Shown piece after piece: positions 35,786 to 45,143 of a DNA stretch of 64,000 nucleotides. Position numbers and translations under genes: made by a program. Each line of letters starts with the position of its first letter. Position 1 is the first letter of the stretch. The DNA is from Streptomyces sp. ISL-98 (lineage in GTDB: Bacteria; Actinomycetota; Actinomycetes; Streptomycetales; Streptomycetaceae), in assembly GCF_018614055.1 (NCBI RefSeq), contig NZ_JAGGPB010000018.1:1-64000 (forward strand), read 5' to 3'. Below the pieces are notes generated by a model. That model had not been told where the DNA came from. It worked only from the letters and a program-made list of their open reading frames with translations, and did no database searches.

Positions 35786-37034
35786 TTTCATCGGTATCGG
35801 TCTCGGTCCGTTCAACCTCGGGCTCGCCTGCCTGACCGAGCCGATCGACGAGCTCGAAGGCCTCTTCCTCGAAACCAAGCCGAACTTCGAGTGGCACTCG
35901 GGGATGTTCCTCGAAGGCGCCCACCTCCAGACGCCTTTCATGTCGGACCTGGTCACCATGGCCGACCCCACGTCGCCGTACTCCTTCCTCAACTACCTGA
36001 AGGAATCCGGGCGGCTGTACTCCTTCTACATCCGGGAGAACTTCTACCCGCTGCGGACCGAGTACAACGACTACTGCCGCTGGGCCGCCGCGAAGCTCAG
36101 CAGCATCCGCTTCAACCAGACGGTCGCCTCGGTCGCGTACGACGGCGAGGCCGAGCTGTACGTCGTCACCACCCAGGACACCACCTACCGCGCCCGCCGC
36201 ATCGTCCTGGGCACCGGCACGCCGCCGTACATCCCGGACGCCTGCCAGGACCTCGGCGGTGACCTCATCCACAATTCCCGCTACGTGGACAGCAAAGAGG
36301 CGCTCCAGGCCAAGAAGTCCATCACCCTGGTCGGCAGCGGACAGAGCGCCGCGGAGATCTTCTACGACCTGCTCGCCGAGATCGACGTGCACGGCTACCG
36401 GCTCAACTGGGTCACCCGCTCGCCGCGCTTCTTCCCGCTGGAGTACACCAAGCTCACGCTGGAGATGACCTCCCCGGAGTACGTCGACTACTTCCACGCC
36501 CTCCCGGAGGCCACCCGCTACCGGCTGGAGTCGCAGCAGAAGAACCTCTTCAAGGGCATCGACTCGGAGCTGATCGACGCCATCTTCGACCTGCTCTACC
36601 AGAAGAACCTCAAGGGCCCGATCCCCGCCCGGCTCATCACCAACTCCTCGCTCGACACGGCGAGTTACGACGCCGACAGCGCGACGTACACCCTGGGCCT
36701 GCACCAGGACGAGCAGGAGAAGGACTTCGAGCTGAGCACCGAGGGCCTGATCCTGGCGACCGGCTACCGCTACCGCACCCCCGCCTTCCTGGAGGGCGTG
36801 AAGGACCGGATCCGCTGGGACGGCCAGGGCCGCTACGACGTCGCCCGCAACTACAGCATCGACACGTCGGGCAGCGAGATCTTCCTGCAGAACGCCGCCG
36901 TGCACACCCACAGCATCACCTCCCCCGACCTGGGCATGGGCGCGTACCGCAACGCGTACATCATCGGCGAGCTGCTGGGCTCCGAGTACTACCCGGTCGA
37001 AAAGGCCATCGCTTTCCAGGAGTTCGCCATATGA
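35769..37034 (+). CDS. desB: Cadaverine/lysine N-hydroxylating monooxygenase
   Basis: The protein is 421 aa from a TTG start 35769 that lies inside the end of desA; GGGAGAG precedes it at about 3-8 nt. It is a class B flavin N-hydroxylase: FAD loop '[14 protein letters not shown]' (about 9-22), NADPH motif '[18 protein letters not shown]' (about 190) and '[15 protein letters not shown]' near the C-terminus. It N-hydroxylates cadaverine. The 17-nt overlap with desA and the rare start suggest translational coupling. Confidence 0.93.
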   Translation: MSTPLDFIGIGLGPFNLGLACLTEPIDELEGLFLETKPNFEWHSGMFLEGAHLQTPFMSDLVTMADPTSPYSFLNYLKESGRLYSFYIRENFYPLRTEYNDYCRWAAAKLSSIRFNQTVASVAYDGEAELYVVTTQDTTYRARRIVLGTGTPPYIPDACQDLGGDLIHNSRYVDSKEALQAKKSITLVGSGQSAAEIFYDLLAEIDVHGYRLNWVTRSPRFFPLEYTKLTLEMTSPEYVDYFHALPEATRYRLESQQKNLFKGIDSELIDAIFDLLYQKNLKGPIPARLITNSSLDTASYDADSATYTLGLHQDEQEKDFELSTEGLILATGYRYRTPAFLEGVKDRIRWDGQGRYDVARNYSIDTSGSEIFLQNAAVHTHSITSPDLGMGAYRNAYIIGELLGSEYYPVEKAIAFQEFAI

Positions 37035-37576
37035 GCAACACGCCGTTCACGGTCCGTCCCCTCGACCCCTTCGCCGACGCCGAGCTGGTGCACGGCTGGG
37101 TCACCCACCCCAAGGCCGCCTTCTGGATGATGCAGGAGGCCTCGCTGCCCGACGTCGAGCGCGAGTACATGGCGATATCGGCGGCCGAGCACCACGACGC
37201 CTTCATCGGGCTGCACGACGGCACCCCCGCCTTCCTCATGGAGCGCTACGACCCGTCGAAGGTCGAGCTGGTCGGGCTGTACGACGCCGAGCCCGGCGAC
37301 GTGGGCATGCACTTCCTGGTCGCGCCGACCGACACGCCCGTCCACGGCTTCACCCGCGCCGTGATCACCGCCGTCATGGAGACGCTGTTCGCCGACCCGG
37401 CGACCGAGCGGATCGTCGTCGAGCCGGACATACGCAACACCGCCGTGCACGCCCTCAACGAGGCCGTCGGCTTTGTCCCCGCCCGCGAGATCGCCAAGCC
37501 CGAGAAGGACGCGCTGCTGAGCTTCTGCACCCGCGCGCAGTTCGAGGCAGCGGCAGCCGTGGGGGTGGCCAAGTGA
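37031..37576 (+). CDS. desC: N-hydroxycadaverine acyltransferase (GNAT/IucB-like)
   Basis: The protein is 181 aa with ATGA overlap to desB. It is a GNAT of the siderophore acyltransferase type: '[20 protein letters not shown]', '[20 protein letters not shown]' and the acetyl-CoA region '[20 protein letters not shown]' with '[20 protein letters not shown]'. It acylates N-hydroxycadaverine with succinyl- or acetyl-CoA to give the hydroxamate monomers. GTGA overlap links it to desD. Confidence 0.92.
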   Translation: MSNTPFTVRPLDPFADAELVHGWVTHPKAAFWMMQEASLPDVEREYMAISAAEHHDAFIGLHDGTPAFLMERYDPSKVELVGLYDAEPGDVGMHFLVAPTDTPVHGFTRAVITAVMETLFADPATERIVVEPDIRNTAVHALNEAVGFVPAREIAKPEKDALLSFCTRAQFEAAAAVGVAK

Positions 37577-39345
37577 ACCCCGTGTCGCACCTCACGCCCG
37601 AGCGCTGGGCGGCCGCCAACCGGCAGCTGATCCGCAAGGGCCTCTCCGAGTTCGCCCATGAGCGCCTGATCACCCCGCAGAACCTCGGCGACGACCGGTT
37701 CAGCGTCCGCAGCGACGACTCCGCGACCGAGTACCGCTTCACGGCCCGCCGGTTCGCCCTGGACCACTGGCAGGTGTTCCCGGAGTCGATCACCCGCCAC
37801 CGGGGCAGCGAGCAGCTCCCGCTCGACGCCCTGGAGTTCATCATCGAACTGCGCGGCGCGCTGAGCCTGAGCGACGAGATCCTGCCGGTCTACCTGGAGG
37901 AGATCTCCTCCACCCTCGCCGGTACGGCCTACAAGGCGACCAAGCCCGCCGTCCGCGCCGCCGAGCTCGCCCGCAGCGACTTCCAGGCCGTCGAGACGGG
38001 GATGACCGAGGGCCATCCCTGTTTCGTCGCCAACAACGGCCGGCTCGGCTTCGGCGTGGACGAGTACCGTGCGTACGCCCCCGAGGCGGCGAGCGAGATC
38101 CGGCTGATCTGGCTGGCGGCCCGCCGCGACCGCACCACCTTCACAGCCGGCACCGGGATCGAGTACGAGACGTTCATCCGCGCCGAGCTCGGTGACGCGG
38201 CCGTCGACGGCTTCGCCCGCACCCTGGCCGAGCAGGGCCTGGACCTGGCCGACTACCTCCTCGTCCCCGCCCACCCCTGGCAGTGGTGGAACAAGCTGTC
38301 CGTCACCTTCGCCGCCGAGGTCGCCCAGCAGCGGCTGGTCTTCCTGGGCGAGGGCGACGACGCCTACCTGGCCCAGCAGTCGATCCGTACGTTCTTCAAT
38401 ACGAGCGACCCGGCCAAGCACTACGTCAAGACGGCGCTGTCCGTCATCAACATGGGCTTCATGCGCGGACTTTCGGCCGCCTACATGGAGGCCACGCCCG
38501 CCATCAACGACTGGCTGGCCAACCTGATCGACAGCGACGGCGTCCTGAAGGCGGCCCGCTTCTCGATCATCCGCGAGCGGGCTGCGGTCGGCTACCGCCA
38601 CCTGGAGTACGAGGCCGCCACCGACCGGTACTCGCCGTACCGCAAGATGCTCGCCGCGCTGTGGCGGGAGAGCCCGGTGCAGTCCCTGACGGGCGGCGAG
38701 CGGCTCGCCACCATGGCCTCGCTGCTCCACGTCGACCACGAGGGCGCGTCGTTCGCGGGCGCGCTGGTCGAGGAGTCCGGCCTGGCACCCACCGAGTGGC
38801 TGCGCCGCTACCTGGACGCCTACCTGCTGCCGGTGCTGCACTGCTTCTACGCGTACGACCTGGTGTTCATGCCGCACGGCGAGAACGTGATCCTGGTCGT
38901 CGAGGACGGCATCGTCCAGCGCGCGATCTTCAAGGACATCGCCGAGGAGATCTGCGTAATGGACCCGGACGCGGTCCTTCCGCCGACGGTCGAGCGGGTC
39001 CGCGCCGAGGTGCCCGAGGACATGAAGCTGCTGTCGGTGTTCACCGATGTCTTCGACTGCTTCTTCCGCTTCCTGGGCGCGACGCTCGCCACGGAGGGCG
39101 TCCTGGACGAGGACGCGTTCTGGCGGACGGTCGCCGAGTGCGTCACCGCGTACCAGGACTCGGTGCCGGAGCTCGCGGACAAGTTCCAGCAGTACGACCT
39201 CTTCACGGACGCGTTCGCGCTGTCCTGCCTGAACCGGCTCCAGCTGCGCAACAACAAGCAGATGGTCGACCTTCAGGACCCGTCGGGAGCGCTCCAGCTC
39301 ATCGGCACGCTCGACAACCCGATCGCGCGCCACGCACGCGCCTGA
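37573..39345 (+). CDS. desD: Desferrioxamine synthetase, NRPS-independent (IucA/IucC family)
   Basis: The protein is 590 aa from GTG within GTGA. It has the NIS synthetase pattern: 'ETGMTEGHPCFVANNGRLGF' (ATP/citrate-type pocket region), 'LLVPAHPWQWWNKLSVTFAA', 'SIRTFFNTSDPAKHYVKTAL' and the C-terminal FhuF-like part with 'YAYDLVFMPHGENVILVVED'. It joins and cyclises N-hydroxy-N-succinylcadaverine units into desferrioxamine E or B with ATP. It is the last gene of the desABCD operon. Confidence 0.94.
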   Translation: MNPVSHLTPERWAAANRQLIRKGLSEFAHERLITPQNLGDDRFSVRSDDSATEYRFTARRFALDHWQVFPESITRHRGSEQLPLDALEFIIELRGALSLSDEILPVYLEEISSTLAGTAYKATKPAVRAAELARSDFQAVETGMTEGHPCFVANNGRLGFGVDEYRAYAPEAASEIRLIWLAARRDRTTFTAGTGIEYETFIRAELGDAAVDGFARTLAEQGLDLADYLLVPAHPWQWWNKLSVTFAAEVAQQRLVFLGEGDDAYLAQQSIRTFFNTSDPAKHYVKTALSVINMGFMRGLSAAYMEATPAINDWLANLIDSDGVLKAARFSIIRERAAVGYRHLEYEAATDRYSPYRKMLAALWRESPVQSLTGGERLATMASLLHVDHEGASFAGALVEESGLAPTEWLRRYLDAYLLPVLHCFYAYDLVFMPHGENVILVVEDGIVQRAIFKDIAEEICVMDPDAVLPPTVERVRAEVPEDMKLLSVFTDVFDCFFRFLGATLATEGVLDEDAFWRTVAECVTAYQDSVPELADKFQQYDLFTDAFALSCLNRLQLRNNKQMVDLQDPSGALQLIGTLDNPIARHARA

Positions 39346-39360
39346 CCGGGACGAACAGCG

Positions 39361-39399
39361 GGCGGGCGCCCGTGTCCAAGGCCCTCACGGACGCCCGCC
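39361..39399. terminator. Possible terminator between desD and the GH20 gene
   Basis: GGCGGGCG (39361-39368) pairs with CGCCCGCC (39392-39399), with a further GTCC/GGAC pair inside the loop. The genes on either side are convergent, so it could serve both. No T-run is present. Confidence 0.5.
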
Positions 39400-39408
39400 G
39401 CACCATCT

Positions 39409-41034
39409 CTACTCCTCAGGCCAGGGCACCTTCGACGACCGGTGGTAGTCGATCCCCAGCGCGGAGAACCGCGGCCCCTGCGCCGCGAGCCGCACCTTGT
39501 ACTTGCTCCAGTCGTGCGTCGACGCGGGCGACCAGCCGATCTCGGCGATCCCCGGCAGCCTCGGGAACGCCATGAATTCGATGTGGTCGTTGGTCGAGAC
39601 GGTCTCCGACCACATCGGCGCCTCGACGCCCAGGACGGACTCGGCCGGCGCACCCGGCAGGTACGTCTGCGGGTTCCAGTCGTACGAGCGGTCCACCTCC
39701 ACATACCCCGCCCAGGAGAGCCCGAGCGGCGTGCTCTTGTCGTACTTCATGTCGAGGTACGCCCGGTCGGCCGGCGACAGCACCAGCCTGGCCCCGTTTT
39801 TGGCGGCCTTGGCGACCTGCGCCTTCTCCGCCGCGGGCGTCTTGTCGAGGCCCCAGTACTGGGCGACGGCGCCCTTGACCGGCTTGGCGCCCGTCAGCTG
39901 GTGCCAGCCCATCACCGTCTTGCCGTACTTGCCGACGACGGACTGTGCCTTGTCCATGAAGGCGACGTAGTCGTCGTGCGAGGTGGAGTGCGCCTCGTCG
40001 CCGCCGATGTGGATGTACTTGCCGGGTGTCATCTCGGCGATCTCACGCACCACGTCGTCCACGAAGTCGTACGTGACGGCCTTGGGCACGCACAGCGAGC
40101 TGAAGCCGACGTTCGTCCCCGTGTAGAGGGGCGGCGCGACGCCGTTGCAGTTCAGCTGGGCGTACGAGGCGAGCGCCGCGTTGGTGTGTCCCGGCAGGTC
40201 GATCTCGGGGACGACCTCCAGGTGGCGGGAGGCGGCGTACTCCAGGATCTCCTGGTAGTCGGCCTTGGTGTAGTAGCCGCCGGGGCCGCCGCCGACCTGT
40301 GTCGAGCCGCCGTACGTCGCCAGCCGGGCCCAGGAGTCTATGGCGATACGCCAGCCCTGGTCGTCGGAGAGGTGCAGGTGCAGCTTGTTGACCTTGTACA
40401 GGGCCATTTGGTCGATATAGCGCTTGACCTGCGCGACGGTGAAGAAGTGCCGCGACACGTCGAGCATCGCGCCCCGGTAGCCGTAGCGCGGCGCGTCCGT
40501 GATGGTGCCGCCCGCGACCGTCCACGGCCCGTCCTGCACGGTGTCCTTCTCGACCGCCGCCGGCAGCAGCTGACGCAGCGTCTGCACGCCGTGGAAGAGG
40601 CCGGCGGGCTTGGGGGCGGTGATGGTGACGCCGTCCTGGCCGGACTCCAGCGTGTAGCCCTCGTCGCCGAGGGAGTCGGCCCCGGAACCGAGCCGCAGCC
40701 GGATGCCGCCCCGCCCATCCCATTCATCCCAATCGTTCCATTCGGAGACGGGTAGGGCGTACCCGGTGGAGGGGCGCAGGATGTCCGCCAGGTAGGTGCC
40801 GATCTGCCGCGCCTCGGGCGAGCCGGCTTCGACCTTGATCCGCGTCCGCCTCGTGAGGGTGTACGAAGGCCCGCCCTCGGAGACGGATGCGGGCGCCGGA
40901 ATCACTTGGCCCAACGGTCTGGCCTCTGCAGCACGTTGAGTGGCGGCGGGGGCGGCCGCGAAACTCGTGGCACCGGCTGCGACGACGAGCAGCAGCGGTG
41001 CCAACAAGAGAGGAAGCGTTCTGCGTTGACTCAC
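39409..41034 (-). CDS. Secreted beta-N-acetylhexosaminidase (GH20)
   Basis: The protein is 541 aa, GTG start 41034 with AAGGGA at about 7 nt and a Sec signal ('RTLPLLLAPLLLVVAAGATS'). A GH20b N-terminal domain (about 45-170) precedes the GH20 barrel, with 'YGYRGAMLDVSRHFFTVAQV', 'LHLHLSDDQGWRIAIDSWAR' and the catalytic Asp346-Glu347 in 'HIGGDEAHSTSH'. It removes terminal GlcNAc from chito-oligosaccharides outside the cell. A DasR-like dre site lies 87-102 nt upstream, tying it to GlcNAc control. In S. coelicolor the gene after desD is also a hexosaminidase, as I recall. Confidence 0.93.
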   Translation of the reverse strand: MSQRRTLPLLLAPLLLVVAAGATSFAAAPAATQRAAEARPLGQVIPAPASVSEGGPSYTLTRRTRIKVEAGSPEARQIGTYLADILRPSTGYALPVSEWNDWDEWDGRGGIRLRLGSGADSLGDEGYTLESGQDGVTITAPKPAGLFHGVQTLRQLLPAAVEKDTVQDGPWTVAGGTITDAPRYGYRGAMLDVSRHFFTVAQVKRYIDQMALYKVNKLHLHLSDDQGWRIAIDSWARLATYGGSTQVGGGPGGYYTKADYQEILEYAASRHLEVVPEIDLPGHTNAALASYAQLNCNGVAPPLYTGTNVGFSSLCVPKAVTYDFVDDVVREIAEMTPGKYIHIGGDEAHSTSHDDYVAFMDKAQSVVGKYGKTVMGWHQLTGAKPVKGAVAQYWGLDKTPAAEKAQVAKAAKNGARLVLSPADRAYLDMKYDKSTPLGLSWAGYVEVDRSYDWNPQTYLPGAPAESVLGVEAPMWSETVSTNDHIEFMAFPRLPGIAEIGWSPASTHDWSKYKVRLAAQGPRFSALGIDYHRSSKVPWPEE

Positions 41035-41120
41035 GGGCGGGTCCCTTCGGCGGGGCTTCGCAACTGTGGTGTTGTGCAGACGAACGGTCACCATGGGTAT
41101 CGCGCGCCTCACTTCGGGGT

Positions 41121-41136
41121 CAAGGTGTAGACCACT
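41121..41136 (-). promoter_or_regulatory. DasR-responsive element (dre) candidate
   Basis: On the minus strand the sequence is AGTGGTCTACACCTTG, matching the consensus ACTGGTCTAGACCACT in the GGTCTA and ACC blocks. It lies between the divergent GH20 (start 41034) and DUF4429 (start 41191) genes, so GlcN-6-P-sensitive DasR could control either or both. Confidence 0.75.
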
Positions 41137-41190
41137 TCTCCGCGGTCGGACATGAGGTTTCCCCCGCGAGCGGATGGGAGAATCCCCCGC

Positions 41191-42060
41191 ATGGCCGAAG
41201 TCATCCAGAAAGACGGGACGTGGACCTTCGACGGGGACACGGTCCGGATCGTGCCCGGCAGCGACAAGGGGGTGAGCCTGCTGAGGAAGCACCTCGGCGA
41301 AATCGCCGTACCGCTGGGTGCATTGGCGGGAGTCTTCCACGAGCCCGGCAAGAAGTCGGGGAGGCTGCGGCTGCGGCTGCGCGACGGCGCCGACCCGCTG
41401 CTCCAGATCACCGGCGGAAAGCTGGAGGACGGTTCCGACCCGTACCGGCTGACCGTGGAGAACGACCGCACCGGGGTCGCCGAGTACTTCGTCGACGAGG
41501 TGCGCAACGCGCTGCTGATCGAGCAGGTGGGCACCGGGCCGGTCGACAGCTATCTGCTGCCGGGGCCCGCCGTGCCGATGACGGTGGGCGCGGGTGACGC
41601 CACCGTCACCTTCGACGGCGAGCGGATCCGGCTGGAGTGGAACTGGAAGACCGAGGAGTCGAAGTCGTCGGGCGGTGTCCGCACGATCGCGCTCGCCGAT
41701 GTGACGGCGGTGCAGTGGCTGCCCGCGATCGGCCTGGAGAACGGCTACCTCCGCTTCGTCGTGGCGAACGCCTCGACCAAGGCCCCGCCCAAGTACGACC
41801 CGCACGCCGTCGACCTGTGGGGGTTCAAGAAGGACCCGCTGATGGCCCTGGTCGCGGCGGCTGTCGTGGCCCGGCTGCCGCACCCGCGGGCGCCGCGCGC
41901 GCCCGAGGCCCCGGCTCCCGCGGCGCCCGCGCCGGCCGCCGGGGACGATCACGACGTACTGCTGCGCAGGCTGCGCGAGCTCGGCGAGCTGCACCGGGCC
42001 GGAATCCTCACGGACGAGGAGTTCACCACCGCCAAGCAGGCCGTCCTGAAGCGCCTCTGA
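41191..42060 (+). CDS. DUF4429 domain protein with C-terminal SHOCT motif
   Basis: The protein is 289 aa, ATG 41191 with GGGAGAA upstream. Two tandem PH-like DUF4429 units are visible: 'DGTWTFDGDTVRIVPGSDKG' to about 120, and 'AGDATVTFDGERIRLEWNWK' to about 215. An Ala/Pro-rich linker leads to a short C-terminal SHOCT-type segment 'LRELGELHRAGILTDEEFTT'. It has no signal or membrane span. The repeated beta-rich units resemble phospholipid-binding or scaffold folds, but the function is unknown. It is divergent from the GH20 gene. Confidence 0.85.
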   Translation: MAEVIQKDGTWTFDGDTVRIVPGSDKGVSLLRKHLGEIAVPLGALAGVFHEPGKKSGRLRLRLRDGADPLLQITGGKLEDGSDPYRLTVENDRTGVAEYFVDEVRNALLIEQVGTGPVDSYLLPGPAVPMTVGAGDATVTFDGERIRLEWNWKTEESKSSGGVRTIALADVTAVQWLPAIGLENGYLRFVVANASTKAPPKYDPHAVDLWGFKKDPLMALVAAAVVARLPHPRAPRAPEAPAPAAPAPAAGDDHDVLLRRLRELGELHRAGILTDEEFTTAKQAVLKRL

Positions 42061-42136
42061 TCGCGATCATGGCGATTTCTGCCCGATTCCGGGCAGGATT
42101 CTTGCGAAACCCTTGGCGACCCAGCACTATCAACGG

Positions 42137-42421
42137 GTGCTCGAACGCCGAACGTCCAGCTCGTCGCACGACGACCTCATTGACCACCTGGTCCGCAGCA
42201 CCGCGCTACCGCGCGGTGAGGCCGCCCGGGTGGTGCTCGACGTACTGGCGTACTTCGACGAGACGACCGAGGAATTCGTCCGCCGCCGCCACCGCGAAAT
42301 GCAGTCCGGCGGCCAGGTGAACGAGGCGATCTTCGAGCGGATCGCGGCCGAGCTGCCGCACCGCGCCGTGGCGCCGCCGGAGCTCTCGCTCCGCCAGCTG
42401 CGCCGCATCGTCTACGGCTGA
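42137..42421 (+). CDS. Small conserved actinobacterial protein
   Basis: The protein is 94 aa if started at GTG 42137; an upstream TTG at 42113 would add eight residues. Characteristic segments are 'SSHDDLIDHLVRSTALPRGE' and 'VLAYFDETTEEFVRRRHREM', ending 'RQLRRIVYG'. It is all-helical and charged, with no catalytic motif. It lies 40 nt upstream of glmS in the same direction and is probably co-transcribed. Function unknown. I favour the GTG because relatives I remember begin at that point. Confidence 0.7.
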   Translation: MLERRTSSSSHDDLIDHLVRSTALPRGEAARVVLDVLAYFDETTEEFVRRRHREMQSGGQVNEAIFERIAAELPHRAVAPPELSLRQLRRIVYG

Positions 42422-42461
42422 CGCGGCCGAGCACACACAACGACTGAGGGGTAGAGACTTT

Positions 42462-44279
42462 ATGTGCGGGATTGTCGGTTATATCGGCAAGCGTGACGTT
42501 GCTCCGCTGCTGCTGGAAGGCCTCCAGCGGCTGGAGTACCGGGGGTACGACTCGGCGGGCGTCGTGATCAACAGCCCGAAGGCCAGCGGCCTGAAGATGG
42601 TCAAGGCAAAGGGCCGCGTCCGCGACCTGGAGGCCCGCGTCCCCAAGCGCTTCACCGGCACCACCGGCATCGCCCACACCCGCTGGGCCACCCACGGCGC
42701 CCCGAGCGACGAGAACGCCCACCCGCACCTGAACGCCGAGAACAACGTCGCCGTCGTGCACAACGGCATCATCGACAACGCCTCCGAGCTGCGCGCCAAG
42801 CTGGTCGCCGACGGCGTCGAGTTCCTCTCCGAGACCGACACCGAGGTGCTCGTCCACCTCGTGGCCCGCTCCCAGGCCGAGTCGCTGGAGGAGAAGGTCC
42901 GCGAGGCGCTGCGCCACGTCGAGGGCACGTACGGCATCGCCGTCATGCACGCCGACTTCTCCGACCGCATCGTCGTCGCCCGCAACGGCTCGCCGGTCGT
43001 CCTCGGCATCGGCGAGAAGGAGATGTTCGTCGCCTCCGACATCGCGGCGCTCGTCTCCCACACCCGCCAGGTCGTCACCCTCGAAGACGGCGAGATGGCC
43101 ACCCTCAAGGCCGACGACTTCCGTACGTACACCACCGAGGGCTCGCGTACGACGGCCACGCCGACCACCGTGGAGTGGGAGGCCGAGTCGTACGACATGG
43201 GCGGCCACGACACGTACATGCACAAGGAGATCTCCGAGCAGGCCGACGCCGTGGACCGCGTGCTGCGCGGCCGCATCGACGACCGCTTCTCCACCGTGCA
43301 CCTCGGTGGCCTGAACCTCGACGCCCGCGAGGCGCGCGGCATCCGCCGGGTGAAGATCCTCGGCTGCGGCACCTCGTACCACGCGGGCATGATCGGCGCC
43401 CAGCTGATCGAGGAGCTGGCCCGCATCCCCGCCGACGCGGAGCCCGCGTCCGAGTTCCGCTACCGCAACCCGGTCGTGGACCCCGACACCCTCTATGTCG
43501 CGGTCTCCCAGTCCGGTGAGACGTACGACGTCCTGGCGGCCGTGCAGGAGCTCAAGCGCAAGGGCGCGCGCGTCCTCGGCGTGGTCAATGTCGTCGGCTC
43601 GGCGATCGCCCGTGAGGCCGACGGCGGCATGTACGTGCACGCCGGGCCCGAGGTCTGTGTCGTCTCCACCAAGTGCTTCACCAACACGGTGGTCGCCTTC
43701 GCGCTGCTCGCGCTGCACCTGGGCCGTATCCGCGACCTGTCGGTCTCGGACGGCAAGCGGCTCATCGCGGGCCTGCGGAAGCTGCCCGGCCAGATCGCCG
43801 AGATCCTGGAGGGCGAGGACGAGATCAAGAAGCTGGCCGAGGAGTACGCCGGCGCCCAGTCGATGATGTTCATCGGCCGTGTGCGCGGCTACCCGGTGGC
43901 GCTTGAGGCCTCCCTCAAGCTGAAGGAGATCTCGTACATCCACGCCGAGGCGTACCCGGCCTCCGAGCTCAAGCACGGCCCGCTCGCGCTGATCGAGCCC
44001 GCGCTGCCGACGGTCGCGATCGTCCCCGACGACGATCTGCTGGAGAAGAACCGCGCGGCGCTGGAGGAGATCAAGGCGCGCAGCGGCCGGATCCTGGCGG
44101 TCGCGCACCGCGAGCAGGAAAAGGCCGACCACACCATTGTGGTGCCGAAGAACGAGACCGAGCTGGACCCGATTCTGATGGGCATTCCGCTCCAACTCCT
44201 CGCATACCACACGGCGTTGGCCATGGGTCGCGACATCGACAAGCCGCGCAACCTCGCCAAGTCGGTGACGGTCGAGTAA
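42462..44279 (+). CDS. glmS: Glutamine-fructose-6-phosphate aminotransferase (isomerizing)
   Basis: The protein is 605 aa, full GlmS length. The N-terminal glutaminase begins with Cys2 ('MCGIVGYIGKRDVAPLLLEG') and includes 'LEYRGYDSAGV' and 'AHTRWATHGAPSDENAHPHL'. Two SIS domains follow, with 'ILGCGTSYHAGMIGAQLIEE' and 'VSQSGETYDVLAAVQELKRK' (first) and 'FIGRVRGYPVALEASLKLKE' (second). The end, 'YHTALAMGRDIDKPRNLAKS', is the usual GlmS tail. It makes glucosamine-6-phosphate, the entry to peptidoglycan amino sugars and the signal that governs DasR. Streptomyces often carry two glmS genes; no glmS riboswitch was recognised upstream. Confidence 0.95.
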   Translation: MCGIVGYIGKRDVAPLLLEGLQRLEYRGYDSAGVVINSPKASGLKMVKAKGRVRDLEARVPKRFTGTTGIAHTRWATHGAPSDENAHPHLNAENNVAVVHNGIIDNASELRAKLVADGVEFLSETDTEVLVHLVARSQAESLEEKVREALRHVEGTYGIAVMHADFSDRIVVARNGSPVVLGIGEKEMFVASDIAALVSHTRQVVTLEDGEMATLKADDFRTYTTEGSRTTATPTTVEWEAESYDMGGHDTYMHKEISEQADAVDRVLRGRIDDRFSTVHLGGLNLDAREARGIRRVKILGCGTSYHAGMIGAQLIEELARIPADAEPASEFRYRNPVVDPDTLYVAVSQSGETYDVLAAVQELKRKGARVLGVVNVVGSAIAREADGGMYVHAGPEVCVVSTKCFTNTVVAFALLALHLGRIRDLSVSDGKRLIAGLRKLPGQIAEILEGEDEIKKLAEEYAGAQSMMFIGRVRGYPVALEASLKLKEISYIHAEAYPASELKHGPLALIEPALPTVAIVPDDDLLEKNRAALEEIKARSGRILAVAHREQEKADHTIVVPKNETELDPILMGIPLQLLAYHTALAMGRDIDKPRNLAKSVTVE

Positions 44280-44302
44280 TTCCCGTACGCCCGTAGCAAA
44301 AG

Positions 44303-44347
44303 GGGCGGTCCCGTCGTGCGCGCCACCTGCGCACGACGGGACCGCCC
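44303..44347. terminator. Strong bidirectional terminator after glmS
   Basis: A perfect 19-bp stem (44303-44321 with 44329-44347) closes on a 7-nt loop, followed by TCTTG on the plus strand and preceded by a run of A (T on the minus strand). It separates glmS from the convergent membrane-protein gene. Confidence 0.92.
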
Positions 44348-44423
44348 TCTTGCCTGTCGGCGTAGCCCTCCCCCATGGCCTCAAGGGCATGGGAGGGACC
44401 CCCACGCCGACATATGGCTGCTG

Positions 44424-44996
44424 TCAGCCGGTGGCCGTCACCCCCCGACCGGCAGCGCGGTGCGGCAGTGCGGTGGGCCACTTGGCCAGCGCGGCCGTGG
44501 CCCCGTACCAAGCGGCGAGGCCGCCGAGCGCGGCCACCCAGCCGCCGGCCTTCGTCAGTGCGTCGGCTTCGGCGAACTGCGCGACGCCGAGGAGCAGGAG
44601 GGAGAGGAACAGGAGCCCGTACATGCCCCGCTCCAGCATTCCGCTGCCAGACGCCCCCAGCGTGAGGCTGAGCGCCAGCAGCGCCCACAGCAGCAGGAAG
44701 AGGCCCGTGGCGTCGGTGGAGACGTTGGGCTCACCCGCGCCCATGCCCCAGGTGAACCAGAAGGCGCCGAGCCCGGCGAAGGCCGTACCGGCGAACGCGC
44801 TGCCCGCGCGGAATTCGAAGAGCCCGGCCACGAAGAGCGCCATGCCGCCGACGAAGAGTGCGAGCGAGACGGCGTCGGCCGCTGTCACGCCGTCGATGAC
44901 ACCGGTGTGTCCGATGCCGAATGCCAGCAGAGTCAGTCCGAGTGCGAGGTGTCCGAGGATCGAGGTGGTACTTCCCGCAGAGACGCCATTGTCCAC
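44424..44996 (-). CDS. GPR1/FUN34/YaaH-like (acetate/succinate transporter) membrane protein
   Basis: The protein is 190 aa with six predicted spans, the size and topology of the YaaH/SatP family. After 'STTSILGHLALGLTLLAFGI' come 'ADAVSLALFVGGMALFVAGL', 'AGTAFAGLGAFWFTWGMG', 'TGLFLLLWALLALSLTLG' and 'MYGLLFLSLLLLGVAQFAEA'. The N-terminal NPAPLGL-type signature is degenerate here, so substrate and even transport activity are uncertain. The start ATG is at 44996. Confidence 0.7.
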   Translation of the reverse strand: MDNGVSAGSTTSILGHLALGLTLLAFGIGHTGVIDGVTAADAVSLALFVGGMALFVAGLFEFRAGSAFAGTAFAGLGAFWFTWGMGAGEPNVSTDATGLFLLLWALLALSLTLGASGSGMLERGMYGLLFLSLLLLGVAQFAEADALTKAGGWVAALGGLAAWYGATAALAKWPTALPHRAAGRGVTATG

Positions 44997-45143
44997 GGCG
45001 GGCTCCCTTCATGCACGGTGTGCTGTCCCAGTGATCCTTGTCTACCCTTCACAAGCGCACAATCCACCTCTACGCACGGGTAGATTTGTCGACTGTCAAG
45101 CGCGGATTGCAGCCATCCCACCGGGGACCAGGGGGAGTTGGGG

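Noticed and set aside
42422..42461. glmS ribozyme/riboswitch upstream of glmS
   Set aside because: Only 40 nt separate glmS from the preceding gene and no ribozyme core is recognisable.
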